Origin: Chryseobacterium sp. C-71
GTDB taxonomy: Bacteria > Bacteroidota > Bacteroidia > Flavobacteriales > Weeksellaceae
NCBI RefSeq assembly: GCF_020911865.1
Contig: NZ_CP087131.1
Span: 1,364,001 to 1,428,000 of the forward strand
Length of the DNA stretch: 64,000 bases
Direction: 5' to 3'
Below, piece after piece: positions 9,227 through 17,762 of the stretch. The position numbers and the translations under genes were made by a program. Under the pieces are notes generated by a model, which had not been told where the DNA came from, did no database searches, and saw only the letters and a list, made by a program, of their open reading frames with translations. Position 1 is the stretch's first letter. Each line of letters opens with the position of its first letter.

Positions 9227-12070
9227 ATGAATAAATTTTTAGTTTTTCTAATAATGATCTGCTCTGCTTTTTTGAACGCACAGGGTTACGAATCAACAAT
9301 TCTAGGGTCAAATATTACTGCTCCTACGGCATCTGGGATTGCCAGTAAAATAAAATCACCATCAGCAATGTCAACAGGAATTCCTGAGATTGAAATTCCT
9401 TTTTTTTCATTGGCTACCCATCAAAAGGGGGTTGCCATTAACCTTGGGCTTACCTATCATCCCAACAATACTTTCATGGAAAGTAAAGCCAGTGATGTAG
9501 GTTTAGGATGGAACGTAGCAGGAGCTACCAATTTAATTTACAGGGAAATTAATTCGTCCGGAATGCCTGGTTACAATTATCACTTCAATTTTCTTGGGAA
9601 GTCCGGAACTTTTCAATTTACGCCACATGGTGGCGCTTTAGACTTGAAGAAAGTTACAGAAAATCGCTATCAGATTTCAGTAACAGAAACAGGAACAGGA
9701 ACTAATCTTTATAAGTTTAAAATTATTGATGAAAACGGAATCTCTTACTATTTTGAGACTCTGGATATTTCATACTATTCTGATATTGCATTAATTTCAA
9801 ATATCAGTTATACCGGATGCTACTACCTGACCCGAATTGATGATGTAAACGGAAATCAATTAGTGTTATTCGATTATCAGGAAGATAATTACACTGTCCC
9901 AACAAGCTTAGGAAACAATACCCCTAAACCTGTGAAATCGATGAAGATAAGCACGATTACATCTAATGACTTTGGCAGTGTACATTTTAATTATACTTTC
10001 AACAGTGGAGACAGAAAATCTTACCAGGATCCTTATCAACTCAACTCTGTCATTTTGAAAAATAAAGCAGGCAGGCAAATTGAAAGATATGTATTGGAAT
10101 CGCAGTCTGCACAATTCGAATATCCGCTGGGTTTCATCCCCGGAGGAAATCCCGCTCCATGTTACATTAAAGAAAATCAATGGAAAAGAAGGCTGACCAA
10201 GGTGCTTAAATACGATACCGGTTCTGCTTATGAAAAGACGGAGTTTACCTATCCTGACTACTTTGATAACTTATCTTTTAATGACAGCTGGACGGAATTC
10301 CCCAATGTAGATCCTTTAAACAAATGTTTTCCCGAAGAATATAAAAATCCCAAATATCTAGGTATCAGTCTTTTGAAATCTATAAAACATCCCAACGGAA
10401 CGGAGGTTAAATACACTTTTGAGCCCAACCAATATTATGTAGATAAGAGCTTTCCTGATTATAAATATACAGCAACTCCTTATGAGATTACAGACCGTGA
10501 CGCTCAGTATTTTGAAAATATCGGCGATTTTTCTTTTGATTTTCTTGCAGGCCCTAAATACATCACCTTTAATCTTCCATACAATCCTGATGAGCCGGAC
10601 GGCTATAGTTATTTGTTTGAGCATCTGGCTGTAGGTACATTATATACGAACGGACCATTTCAGCCGAGTGATGGCAATTATTTTCTGAATGGTGCTATCA
10701 CCGGAGGAATAACTGACGTAAACGGATATAAAAAATATCCTCCCGGTAACAATACGATTGTCATTAGCGGAACAGGAGGTACAGGAAATTTCCAAATAAG
10801 AAGACTGCGATATAAATCTGTTCCTCTTCCAAATTATTCTACCGGAAAGGGAGTCAGAATTAAACACATACAATATCTGGAAAACAATGTTGTAAATGAT
10901 GCTTTGACCAGAAAATTCAACTATGAGAAATTTGATGGAAGCATGCCAACAAGCGGATATCTTAATCAAATTGATGAACAGGAATTTGTCGTTTATAAAA
11001 ATATAAAAGAGACTGTAGGAGAAAGTCTGGGATACACAAAATACTATTATAAAACACTGCATGACCCTCTTGACATCAACAGCCCGGCGGGACCTTCTAA
11101 CGAGTTACGCTATGTCAATATCTTAGCCAACGGACTATTGGAAAAAAGAGAAGTTTTTGACGTTAATCATTCTCTTGTTCAGAAAGACAGCATTGTATCT
11201 AAACTTAGTCCTTTAGCGGTTTTTGAAGGAGGAGGAAGCATTTACGGGAATTACTATGATGTTTTAAGAAACGGCCTTATTGAAGAACAGAAAACAATTT
11301 CTAAGATCTACAATCCATCAGGTGCATATTCCAATACTTCAGAAATTAAACGTGACTTGAGCAGCTATAACGTAGTGTATGAAAAAAGTACAGGTGCTGA
11401 TGGAGCAGTTTCAGAAACCAATATTACCTATCCATTTGGACGATCAAACAGATTTTGGAATAAAAATATGAGAAGCATTCCTCTAACGGTGGAAGCTAAA
11501 CGCAACGGCTCTGTAGTTTCAAAATCTGAAACGAAGTTTGAAAACACTTCCCATTTCTATCCAACCTCACAGCTCAGCTTTCTGCCGGATAATCTTTCGC
11601 AGTCTCTTAAAAATGCATCTTTCGACATCTATGACGATAAAGGAAACCTTGTTCAGTATACCTCATTTCCTGAGGTAGGAAGTACCGGAATATCTACGAC
11701 CATTATCTATGGATATGATAAAACCCTTCCTATTGCAAAAATAGAAGGTGCTAAATTATCTGACATTCCTGCATCATTCATTACAGCGATAGTGAACGCT
11801 TCCAATGAAGACGGAATGGCTACAGTGGCTCAGGAAGAAGCTAAAGAACAGGCTTTGATCAATGCTTTGAATACTTTTAAAAATGATGTTTCCCTTCAGA
11901 ATTTCATGATTACCTGTTATACTTACAATCCTTTGATAGGAATCACCACCACCATACCGCCCAACGGGATGATGGAACTCTACAAATACGATTCTTTCAA
12001 CAGACTGCTGAAAACCGTAGATGTTAACGGCAATACCATCAAAGAGCACAAGTACAACTACAAACACTAA
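9227..12070 (+). CDS. SpvB/YD-repeat-like protein (TcB-like half of an RHS shell)
   Basis: A 947-residue exported protein with a signal peptide at 1-19 (ends LNAQG). Near residues 60-100 it has LTYHPNN...ASDVGLGWNVAG, like the LSYxSGxGxGxxGxGW region of SpvB-type N-termini of Tc-toxin B subunits. The long middle is beta-rich with YD-like units. The end (LYKYDSFNRLLKTVDVNGNTIKEHKYNY) is a clear YD-repeat. It has no sorting domain of its own. The tight spacing to the next gene suggests the two form one shell, as TcB and TcC do in insecticidal Tc toxins. That parallel is inference from layout and motif, not shown. Confidence 0.75.
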   Translation: MNKFLVFLIMICSAFLNAQGYESTILGSNITAPTASGIASKIKSPSAMSTGIPEIEIPFFSLATHQKGVAINLGLTYHPNNTFMESKASDVGLGWNVAGATNLIYREINSSGMPGYNYHFNFLGKSGTFQFTPHGGALDLKKVTENRYQISVTETGTGTNLYKFKIIDENGISYYFETLDISYYSDIALISNISYTGCYYLTRIDDVNGNQLVLFDYQEDNYTVPTSLGNNTPKPVKSMKISTITSNDFGSVHFNYTFNSGDRKSYQDPYQLNSVILKNKAGRQIERYVLESQSAQFEYPLGFIPGGNPAPCYIKENQWKRRLTKVLKYDTGSAYEKTEFTYPDYFDNLSFNDSWTEFPNVDPLNKCFPEEYKNPKYLGISLLKSIKHPNGTEVKYTFEPNQYYVDKSFPDYKYTATPYEITDRDAQYFENIGDFSFDFLAGPKYITFNLPYNPDEPDGYSYLFEHLAVGTLYTNGPFQPSDGNYFLNGAITGGITDVNGYKKYPPGNNTIVISGTGGTGNFQIRRLRYKSVPLPNYSTGKGVRIKHIQYLENNVVNDALTRKFNYEKFDGSMPTSGYLNQIDEQEFVVYKNIKETVGESLGYTKYYYKTLHDPLDINSPAGPSNELRYVNILANGLLEKREVFDVNHSLVQKDSIVSKLSPLAVFEGGGSIYGNYYDVLRNGLIEEQKTISKIYNPSGAYSNTSEIKRDLSSYNVVYEKSTGADGAVSETNITYPFGRSNRFWNKNMRSIPLTVEAKRNGSVVSKSETKFENTSHFYPTSQLSFLPDNLSQSLKNASFDIYDDKGNLVQYTSFPEVGSTGISTTIIYGYDKTLPIAKIEGAKLSDIPASFITAIVNASNEDGMATVAQEEAKEQALINALNTFKNDVSLQNFMITCYTYNPLIGITTTIPPNGMMELYKYDSFNRLLKTVDVNGNTIKEHKYNYKH

Positions 12071-12081
12071 AAACCAAAATC

Positions 12082-15000
12082 ATGAAAAAAATAATCATTC
12101 TAGTTTTATTGTTTGCGGTCAACCTCATTCTGGCACAAACTCTTACCACAAGTGAAAACTATGTTTACACCAAAGTCTATCTTTCTCCGGACGGAAGCAA
12201 AAAATCTGAAACCGTACAGTATTTTGACGGATTGGGAAGACCCAAGCAGGTCGTTCAGGTAAAAGCTACCCCGTTAGGTCAGGATCTTGTGGTACCCATA
12301 ACTTATGATCCATTAGGAAGACAGACCAAAACACTGCTTCCCATCCCTGTATCTACAGCCAACTCTGGAATACAGGCGGTAGATGAAAACTCCGTTAACA
12401 GCTATTACGGAGTTGCCAATGCCTATTCTGAGCAAAAACTAGAAGCTTCCCCTTTGGGTAGAGTGCTAGAAGTGGCACATCCCGGTGCAGCATGGGCAAT
12501 GAGTTCGGGACACACCACCAAAATGCAGTATCTCACGAATATTGAAGGAGATCAGGTTAAAAGATTCAATACCACAGCATCATGGAGTAACGGTGTACTC
12601 ACTACATCCATTACCAATGTTACGTTTTATGCACCGAATCAGTTGTCTAAGAATAAAGTAACCGATGAAGACGGAAACATCACGATTGATTTTAAAAACT
12701 CTGAAGGAAAAACAGTGCTTCTAAGGAAAGAAAGCTCAGCCGGAAAGCTGGATACCTATTATATTTATAACAATTACAGCCAGCTGGCATTCGTCATCTC
12801 ACCCAAAGGAAATGAAAAGATCACGACCAATGGTAATGTAGTCACTTCTCAGATTTTAAATGACCTTTGTTATCAGTATGTGTATGACAACCGGTTCAGG
12901 CAGGTCGAGAAAAAGCTTCCCGGAAAAGGATGGGAATATATGGTCTACGACCAGCAGAACCGTATGGTGGCTTCTCAGGATGCCAATATGAAAAACAATA
13001 CTGCCAATCCTAACAGGTGGATGTTTACAAGATATGACAAGTTCGGAAGGGTATTGTATACCGGAGTTTTCACGGGAGGTACCAGAGCGCAGGAACAAAC
13101 CAATGCAAATGCGAAAGGCTTAAATAATGAAACAAGAAGCACTGAATCTTTTACACTGAACGGGCAGGAAATATTCTATACCAATACCGCTTATCCTTCA
13201 GCAGCTTTTATTCCTTATTCTGTCAATTATTATGATACCTATCCGGGAACTCCATCAGTGCCTCAAAACATATTGGGTGTGCAGACACTCAGCAGTTTTG
13301 TGAATCTTACCGTTAATAATGTAAGCAGTATACGAAACCTTAAATCTATGCCTACAGCGTCTTTGGTGAAAAATCTGGACGATGATGCATGGTCTTCTAC
13401 CCATATCTGGTACGATCAGTTGGGAAGAGCCATCGGAAGTCAGGGGAAAAACCATCTGGGCGGATATACCAAAACAGAGAAGGAACTTGATTTCTCGGGA
13501 GCTGTACTTTCTGCCAATACTTTTCACAAAAGATCAAACGCAGATGCGGAAGTAGTCATTAATGAAAGATTTGTTTATGATAATAATTTCAGACTCAAAC
13601 AGCATTATCACAAGGTCAACAGCAATACAGAAGAACTGCTTGCAGATTATACCTACAACGAACTGGGACAGGTCACCAACAAAAAAGTAGGAAATAACCT
13701 GCAGAGCATAGATTATACGTACAATATCAGAGGATGGATGACCAAAGTGAATGATCCTGCCAATCTGGGTGGTAAGCTTTTCGGGTATGAACTTAAATTT
13801 GATGCTATCTCCAATCCTTCTGTAGCTCAGGCAAATTATAACGGAAACATCACCGAAGCAACATGGAAGAATGCAGAAGACGGTGTACTGAAAAAATACA
13901 GCTACCAATACGACCCCTACAACAGGCTGACCGCAGCACTCTATCAGGAACCTGAATCTACTCTTCCGCAAGCAGGTTTCTATAATGAAACGATGAATTA
14001 TGATGCCAACGGAAACATTAGCAATCTGAAACGAAACGAAAAAGACAGTGGACTTTTACAGGAAATTGATGATCTTGAATATGCTTACAATGGCAACAGG
14101 TTAACTTCTGTGGTTGACCACAAGAATAATTACAGCGGATATCCCGATACATCAGGAAATATGATCAATTATGACTTGAACGGGAATATGACCGATCATG
14201 TGGACAAAGGAATTTTGGAAATTAAGTACAATGACCTTAACCTGCCTTCTTATATAAAGTTTAATGAACAATACTTTACGAGAGGATTTTGGGATAATGT
14301 CAACATTAAGTATTTCTACAACGCAGCCGGAACAAAACTGAGAAAAGAACACCGATACTCTGAAACATCTATTTACAGAAAGAAAACCACAGATTATCTG
14401 GATGGTTTTCAGTATGAAGAAATACAAAATATAAGTCCTTACACACTGAAGTTTTTTGCCACTTCAGAAGGGTACTTTGATTTTACAAATAATCGCTATA
14501 TTTACCATTATAACGATCATTTAGGAAATGTAAGATTAAGCTTTACCAGACAAGGCAGCGCAGCGATCATTGTAGAGAAAAACGATTATTATGCGTTTGG
14601 ATTAAAGCATGGAGGAAGTGTAATTGATCAATCCGGTGTAGGTTACAACTATGAATATAATGGTAAGGAGCTACAAGCGGAAACCGGAATGTATGACTAT
14701 GGTGCAAGATTTTATATGCCCGACTTGGGAAGATGGGGAGTTGTTGATCCATTGGCGGAGATATATACAAGACACTCACCTTACAATTATGCTGTAAATA
14801 ATCCTACTAGATTTACAGATCCCGACGGGCGTGGTGTTATTGATGTAAATGGTGATGGAAGTCACATGGTATATGATGGTCAGGATGCAATAGATATGTT
14901 TAATTCATTTAATAACAGCTCAAGTTTTACGTTCCCAAGTTACAGTTATAGTTATATTGATGCAGGTGGTTCTAGTGGAGGCGGTGGCGGTGGAAGCTCG

Positions 15001-15582
15001 CTGAGTTCTTGGATGCAGAATAATATTGGAAATAGTTTTGGTCCTGGAGATCCGTTTAGAAAATATCTTCAACAAACAACAAATTCTTATTTTGGTGCTA
15101 TTGAGAGTATAGATCAATATCAATTAGATCATGCAAATTGGACTGATGAATATCAAGGGACTATGGAATTTTTAGGAAAATTAAAAGAATATTTTGATTC
15201 TGTAGGAGATAAAATGGGGGGAGCTGGTTATGGTACTTTTGCTATTGACAATTTGAAAACTATTAAAGAGACGGTAGAGAAATTTAAAAATTTTAACCCA
15301 AGCTTGGCATCAGTGGTAGGTGCAATAACAGGAGTTATAGGAACTTCTGTTAATATGGAAGGTGATAGATTTAGTCAACTTATGGATATTTATAAAAATG
15401 CTGACTATAGGTATGATCAACTACACAAGAGAAATCCAATGCTTGATAAAGGTGTAACAGTAAATGTGAATGTAGTTATTGGAAAAAATGGTGGCGGTGG
15501 ATATACCGATATTAAAATATATGACATATCCACACATAGATATTTAAGTGGGGGTAAAATTATTCATAGAAATTACAAGTAA
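12082..15582 (+). CDS. RHS repeat polymorphic toxin with variable C-terminus
   Basis: A 1166-residue exported RHS protein. It has a signal peptide (residues 1-19, ends LILAQ), a DUF6443-like N-terminal region (FDGLGRPKQVV), many YD repeats, and the RHS-associated core at about 805-915. The core includes [33 protein letters not shown] and NNPTRFTDPDG. After the core come a linker with [16 protein letters not shown] (about 953-975) and a tail of about 190 residues. The tail has a Gly/Ala/Val hydrophobic stretch (SLASVVGAITGVIGTSV), which would suit a membrane-acting toxin, but I do not recognise the family. The tail is visibly more AT-rich than the core. A small membrane-protein gene follows after 7 bp, as expected for an immunity partner. 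Confidence 0.88.
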   Translation: MKKIIILVLLFAVNLILAQTLTTSENYVYTKVYLSPDGSKKSETVQYFDGLGRPKQVVQVKATPLGQDLVVPITYDPLGRQTKTLLPIPVSTANSGIQAVDENSVNSYYGVANAYSEQKLEASPLGRVLEVAHPGAAWAMSSGHTTKMQYLTNIEGDQVKRFNTTASWSNGVLTTSITNVTFYAPNQLSKNKVTDEDGNITIDFKNSEGKTVLLRKESSAGKLDTYYIYNNYSQLAFVISPKGNEKITTNGNVVTSQILNDLCYQYVYDNRFRQVEKKLPGKGWEYMVYDQQNRMVASQDANMKNNTANPNRWMFTRYDKFGRVLYTGVFTGGTRAQEQTNANAKGLNNETRSTESFTLNGQEIFYTNTAYPSAAFIPYSVNYYDTYPGTPSVPQNILGVQTLSSFVNLTVNNVSSIRNLKSMPTASLVKNLDDDAWSSTHIWYDQLGRAIGSQGKNHLGGYTKTEKELDFSGAVLSANTFHKRSNADAEVVINERFVYDNNFRLKQHYHKVNSNTEELLADYTYNELGQVTNKKVGNNLQSIDYTYNIRGWMTKVNDPANLGGKLFGYELKFDAISNPSVAQANYNGNITEATWKNAEDGVLKKYSYQYDPYNRLTAALYQEPESTLPQAGFYNETMNYDANGNISNLKRNEKDSGLLQEIDDLEYAYNGNRLTSVVDHKNNYSGYPDTSGNMINYDLNGNMTDHVDKGILEIKYNDLNLPSYIKFNEQYFTRGFWDNVNIKYFYNAAGTKLRKEHRYSETSIYRKKTTDYLDGFQYEEIQNISPYTLKFFATSEGYFDFTNNRYIYHYNDHLGNVRLSFTRQGSAAIIVEKNDYYAFGLKHGGSVIDQSGVGYNYEYNGKELQAETGMYDYGARFYMPDLGRWGVVDPLAEIYTRHSPYNYAVNNPTRFTDPDGRGVIDVNGDGSHMVYDGQDAIDMFNSFNNSSSFTFPSYSYSYIDAGGSSGGGGGGSSLSSWMQNNIGNSFGPGDPFRKYLQQTTNSYFGAIESIDQYQLDHANWTDEYQGTMEFLGKLKEYFDSVGDKMGGAGYGTFAIDNLKTIKETVEKFKNFNPSLASVVGAITGVIGTSVNMEGDRFSQLMDIYKNADYRYDQLHKRNPMLDKGVTVNVNVVIGKNGGGGYTDIKIYDISTHRYLSGGKIIHRNYK
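13471..14245 (+). repeat. RHS core direct repeat, copy 1
   Basis: About 775 bp here is nearly identical to 18951-19728, with only scattered substitutions. Similarity continues more weakly to the RHS tip (about 14440-14760 with 19940-20260). The copies lie in the same orientation 5.5 kb apart, so homologous recombination between them would swap or delete toxin tips. Confidence 0.85.
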
Positions 15583-15589
15583 TATAGAA

Positions 15590-15871
15590 ATGAAAATCAA
15601 AATCCTGTATTTAGTACATACAATTACTGCATTACTTATTTTTGCTTTAAGAATTTTTTATAGCTTATCAAACAAGAATGTTTTCGACAATATTTATATT
15701 TTTTTTAATTATAAGATACCAGAAATTAAGTCTTTAATATATTTTTTTCTTATTATGTCTATGTTTGCTAATGCTTTCCTAAATAAAAATAATAAAATCA
15801 ATCAAATTATTATACTTCTTCTGATAATAATCAATTTATTCATAATTGCTTTATCCATTAAAATTTGGTAA
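15590..15871 (+). CDS. Small membrane protein, candidate immunity protein 1
   Basis: 93 residues from the ATG at 15590, which lies 7 bp after the RHS stop. An earlier in-frame start at 15548 would overlap the RHS gene and add unlikely residues. It has three hydrophobic helices, at about 4-22, 45-62 and 72-92, separated by short charged or Asn-rich loops. A membrane protein directly after a polymorphic toxin gene is typical of immunity proteins against membrane-acting toxins. No family is recognised, so this role is inferred from position and topology. The region is very AT-rich. Confidence 0.6.
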   Translation: MKIKILYLVHTITALLIFALRIFYSLSNKNVFDNIYIFFNYKIPEIKSLIYFFLIMSMFANAFLNKNNKINQIIILLLIIINLFIIALSIKIW

Positions 15872-15882
15872 GTATTAAAAAT

Positions 15883-15948
15883 GGTAATGTATCAAAGACT
15901 ATGACTATAATAACCCAATAACAAGAGTAATAAATTACTCTTGTTATT
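15883..15948 (+). mobile_element. IS1-type left-end remnant with hairpin
   Basis: GGTAATGTATCAAAG (15883-15897) matches the left end of the IS1-type elements at 18734 and 21975. After about 20 unrelated bases comes a perfect 15-bp stem (15917-15931 with 15934-15948) of the same ACAAGAGTA...TACTCTTGT type as in those copies. The transposase is missing. The hairpin with its following T run should also terminate the upstream transcript. Confidence 0.55.
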
Positions 15949-15953
15949 TTTTA
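15917..15953 (+). terminator. Terminator hairpin after immunity gene 1
   Basis: A perfect 15-bp stem, 15917-15931 with 15934-15948, has a two-base loop and runs into TTTTTT. Confidence 0.8.
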
Positions 15954-15992
15954 AAAGAAATATTAAATAGTAAAGAACGCCAAGAGACTGGA

Positions 15993-16325
15993 ATGTATGA
16001 TTACGGAGCAAGATTCTATATGCCCGACTTGGGTAGATGGGGTGTGGTAGATCCGCTAGCGGAGATATACACAAGACACTCACCTTACAATTATGCTGTA
16101 AATAATCCAATGAGGTTTATTGATCCTGACGGAAGAAATGTAATAGACGTAAATGGAGATGGAAGTCACATGGTATATAATGGAGACGATGCTGCGGGTA
16201 TGCTTAGTTTGCTCCAAGGTATGTCTTCGGGATATAGTAACAGTTCAAATAACGGAATTCCGTCATTTAACTTTAGTTACATTGATGCTGGTGGTTCCGC
16301 AGGTGGCGGTGGTGGAGGAAGCTGA
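15993..16325 (+). pseudogene. Orphan RHS tip fragment, no core upstream
   Basis: It encodes only the last part of an RHS core ([17 protein letters not shown] to [11 protein letters not shown]). This is followed by a linker paralogous to that of the intact RHS gene, ending [16 protein letters not shown] and then TGA. Similarity to the intact gene starts slightly upstream (about 15972, reading KERQETG), without a start codon at the proper place. In the intact gene the codons at this point are TCG CTG; here they are TGA TTG, and the next frame continues as LSSWMQ. It is a displaced toxin cassette that would become expressible by recombining with the complete RHS gene. Confidence 0.8.
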
Positions 16326-16934
16326 TTGAGTTCTTGGATGCAGTCGAATATTGGTGGTGGAATTAATTTCTCGCAGCTTGGATTTGCTCAATCGAATAAT
16401 TCTGGAGAGAATTTAGTACAAAATTGCTGTCCCGATGCTTTAACTTTAGCAAGAGGGTTTACAATCTCATCAGGAGCTGGTGTTCTTTCTCTGTGGTATG
16501 TACTTGACAAAACCTTTAGTTCTGCACACATTCCAGAGTATGCAGGTACTAGATATTTTTATCGTACTTTCGGTAGCAGAACATTTTCTCTAAGTGATGT
16601 AAAATCAGAAGCTAAATCTTTCCCTATAAGAGAAAGAATGGGGCAGCCCGGTTCTTATACAATAACTTTTGAAGGAGGTTATAAATATCACGGAAAAGGT
16701 CCTATTAATAGAATGTTTGATTCTGCTGTATATAGGATAGGTCAACATCAAAGATTAGCAACATCTTTTGAATGGACACCTTCAATATCAGAAAGAGAAT
16801 CACATAAAGATGAGTACAAGAGAATGCAGAGAGATAAAGTTTTACCCCAATATCCTGAAGGATATATGAATCCTATAAACTATAATGTAATACAATCATG
16901 GGGGTATTTATACATGAAACAAGATGGATATTAA
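16326..16934 (+). CDS. Orphan RHS C-terminal toxin, GIY-YIG/URI-like (putative)
   Basis: About 202 residues directly in frame after the stop of the RHS tip fragment. The first codon is TTG, and an ATG follows at 16338. The start LSSWMQSNIGG matches the linker of the intact RHS protein, so this is the detached toxin tail. Residues 109-129 read GSYTI, then KYHGKGP about ten residues later, then an Arg: the GIY...YIG...R layout of GIY-YIG/URI nucleases, with candidate acidic residues at 149-160. It would act on nucleic acid inside a rival cell. The family call rests on motif pattern only. The gene overlaps the next one by 11 bp. Confidence 0.55.
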   Translation: MSSWMQSNIGGGINFSQLGFAQSNNSGENLVQNCCPDALTLARGFTISSGAGVLSLWYVLDKTFSSAHIPEYAGTRYFYRTFGSRTFSLSDVKSEAKSFPIRERMGQPGSYTITFEGGYKYHGKGPINRMFDSAVYRIGQHQRLATSFEWTPSISERESHKDEYKRMQRDKVLPQYPEGYMNPINYNVIQSWGYLYMKQDGY

Positions 16935-17625
16935 AAATATGATAGATACAAATATTTACTATATTCCAAAAGATAAAGGGATATTAATAACAAGCAATTT
17001 TGCTGAGATTCAGAAAAGAATGGATATCGGTATGGATCCAGTTATAGAATTTATAAAAACATCTATAACAGACCTTAATAAATATGAAATTAAAGGATTT
17101 GGATTTGATAATGTTGATAATACATATTTCCAAAGTATAAAAGAAGTATTTGCCAAATATAAATTTGAGACGATTGCTTTTCATGAAACTACGGCAGATT
17201 TATCTGATGTAGTTTTGGATGTAGAACATTTAGTTGTTGGACAAAAATCCAAAATCAATATCTCAGAAAAGAATTTTAAAAACTTAAAAGAGATTACCTT
17301 TTTATCGGTGAAAACTTTTAAAGGAAAGATATTGGACAAATTTAAGACTGTAGAGAAGCTCATTTTATGGTATGAAAATCAAAAATCAAATACTATTTTA
17401 GAGAATTTCCCAAACTTAAAGGAGTTTTATATTTATAACGGATCTATTATGGAACTTAATTTAACAGAAAATCCACACATTGAAAAACTACAATTACATA
17501 GGTGTATAAAACTTGAAAAAGTAATTTTACCACCTAGCATGCAATTAAAGAAGGTAATTGTAGAGGCTTGTAATAAATTAGATACTTACAATTTACCCAT
17601 TAATAGAGAATCTTTAAATGAATAA
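16924..17625 (+). CDS. Leucine-rich-like protein, candidate immunity protein 2
   Basis: A 233-residue cytoplasmic protein without a signal peptide, overlapping the 3' end of the orphan toxin gene by 11 bp. From about residue 105 it shows irregular leucine-rich units (FKNLKEITFLSVKTF, FPNLKEFYIYNG, NPHIEKLQLHRC, SMQLKKVIVEACNKL). LRR-like folds occur among immunity proteins of polymorphic toxins. The overlap and position make it the likely antidote for the GIY-YIG-like toxin, but that is inference. Confidence 0.6.
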   Translation: MDIKNMIDTNIYYIPKDKGILITSNFAEIQKRMDIGMDPVIEFIKTSITDLNKYEIKGFGFDNVDNTYFQSIKEVFAKYKFETIAFHETTADLSDVVLDVEHLVVGQKSKINISEKNFKNLKEITFLSVKTFKGKILDKFKTVEKLILWYENQKSNTILENFPNLKEFYIYNGSIMELNLTENPHIEKLQLHRCIKLEKVILPPSMQLKKVIVEACNKLDTYNLPINRESLNE

Positions 17626-17750
17626 AAATAACATTTTACTTATACTATCATTGGTTTTAATTACTTTAATAAACAGTAAATGAATTTGGCGCAACAGCGG
17701 CTGTTACCATGCTTATTTTAAGCATTTTAGTAAGGTTAATCCCAAATTAA
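17618..17750 (+). pseudogene. Frameshifted short membrane protein
   Basis: An ATG at 17618 overlaps the end of the LRR-like gene and reads MNKNNILLILSLVLITLINSK before TGA at 17681. With one base skipped (T at 17681) the frame resumes as EFGATAAVTMLILSILVRL and stops at 17748-17750. Together this is a plausible two-helix protein of about 43 residues. It is a broken small gene or a sequencing error; the function is unknown. Confidence 0.45.
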
Positions 17751-17762
17751 TGATAATTAAAT

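Noticed and set aside
10640..11062. 140-residue minus frame in the SpvB-like gene
   Set aside because: Antisense shadow; no domain and no start signals.
13534..13971. Long minus-strand frame inside the RHS core (similar at 19015-19452)
   Set aside because: A shadow of the conserved RHS coding sequence; the resemblance between both simply mirrors the direct repeat.
15548..15590. Upstream start for the small membrane protein
   Set aside because: It would overlap the RHS C-terminus; the ATG at 15590 gives the normal spacing and a clean N-terminal helix.
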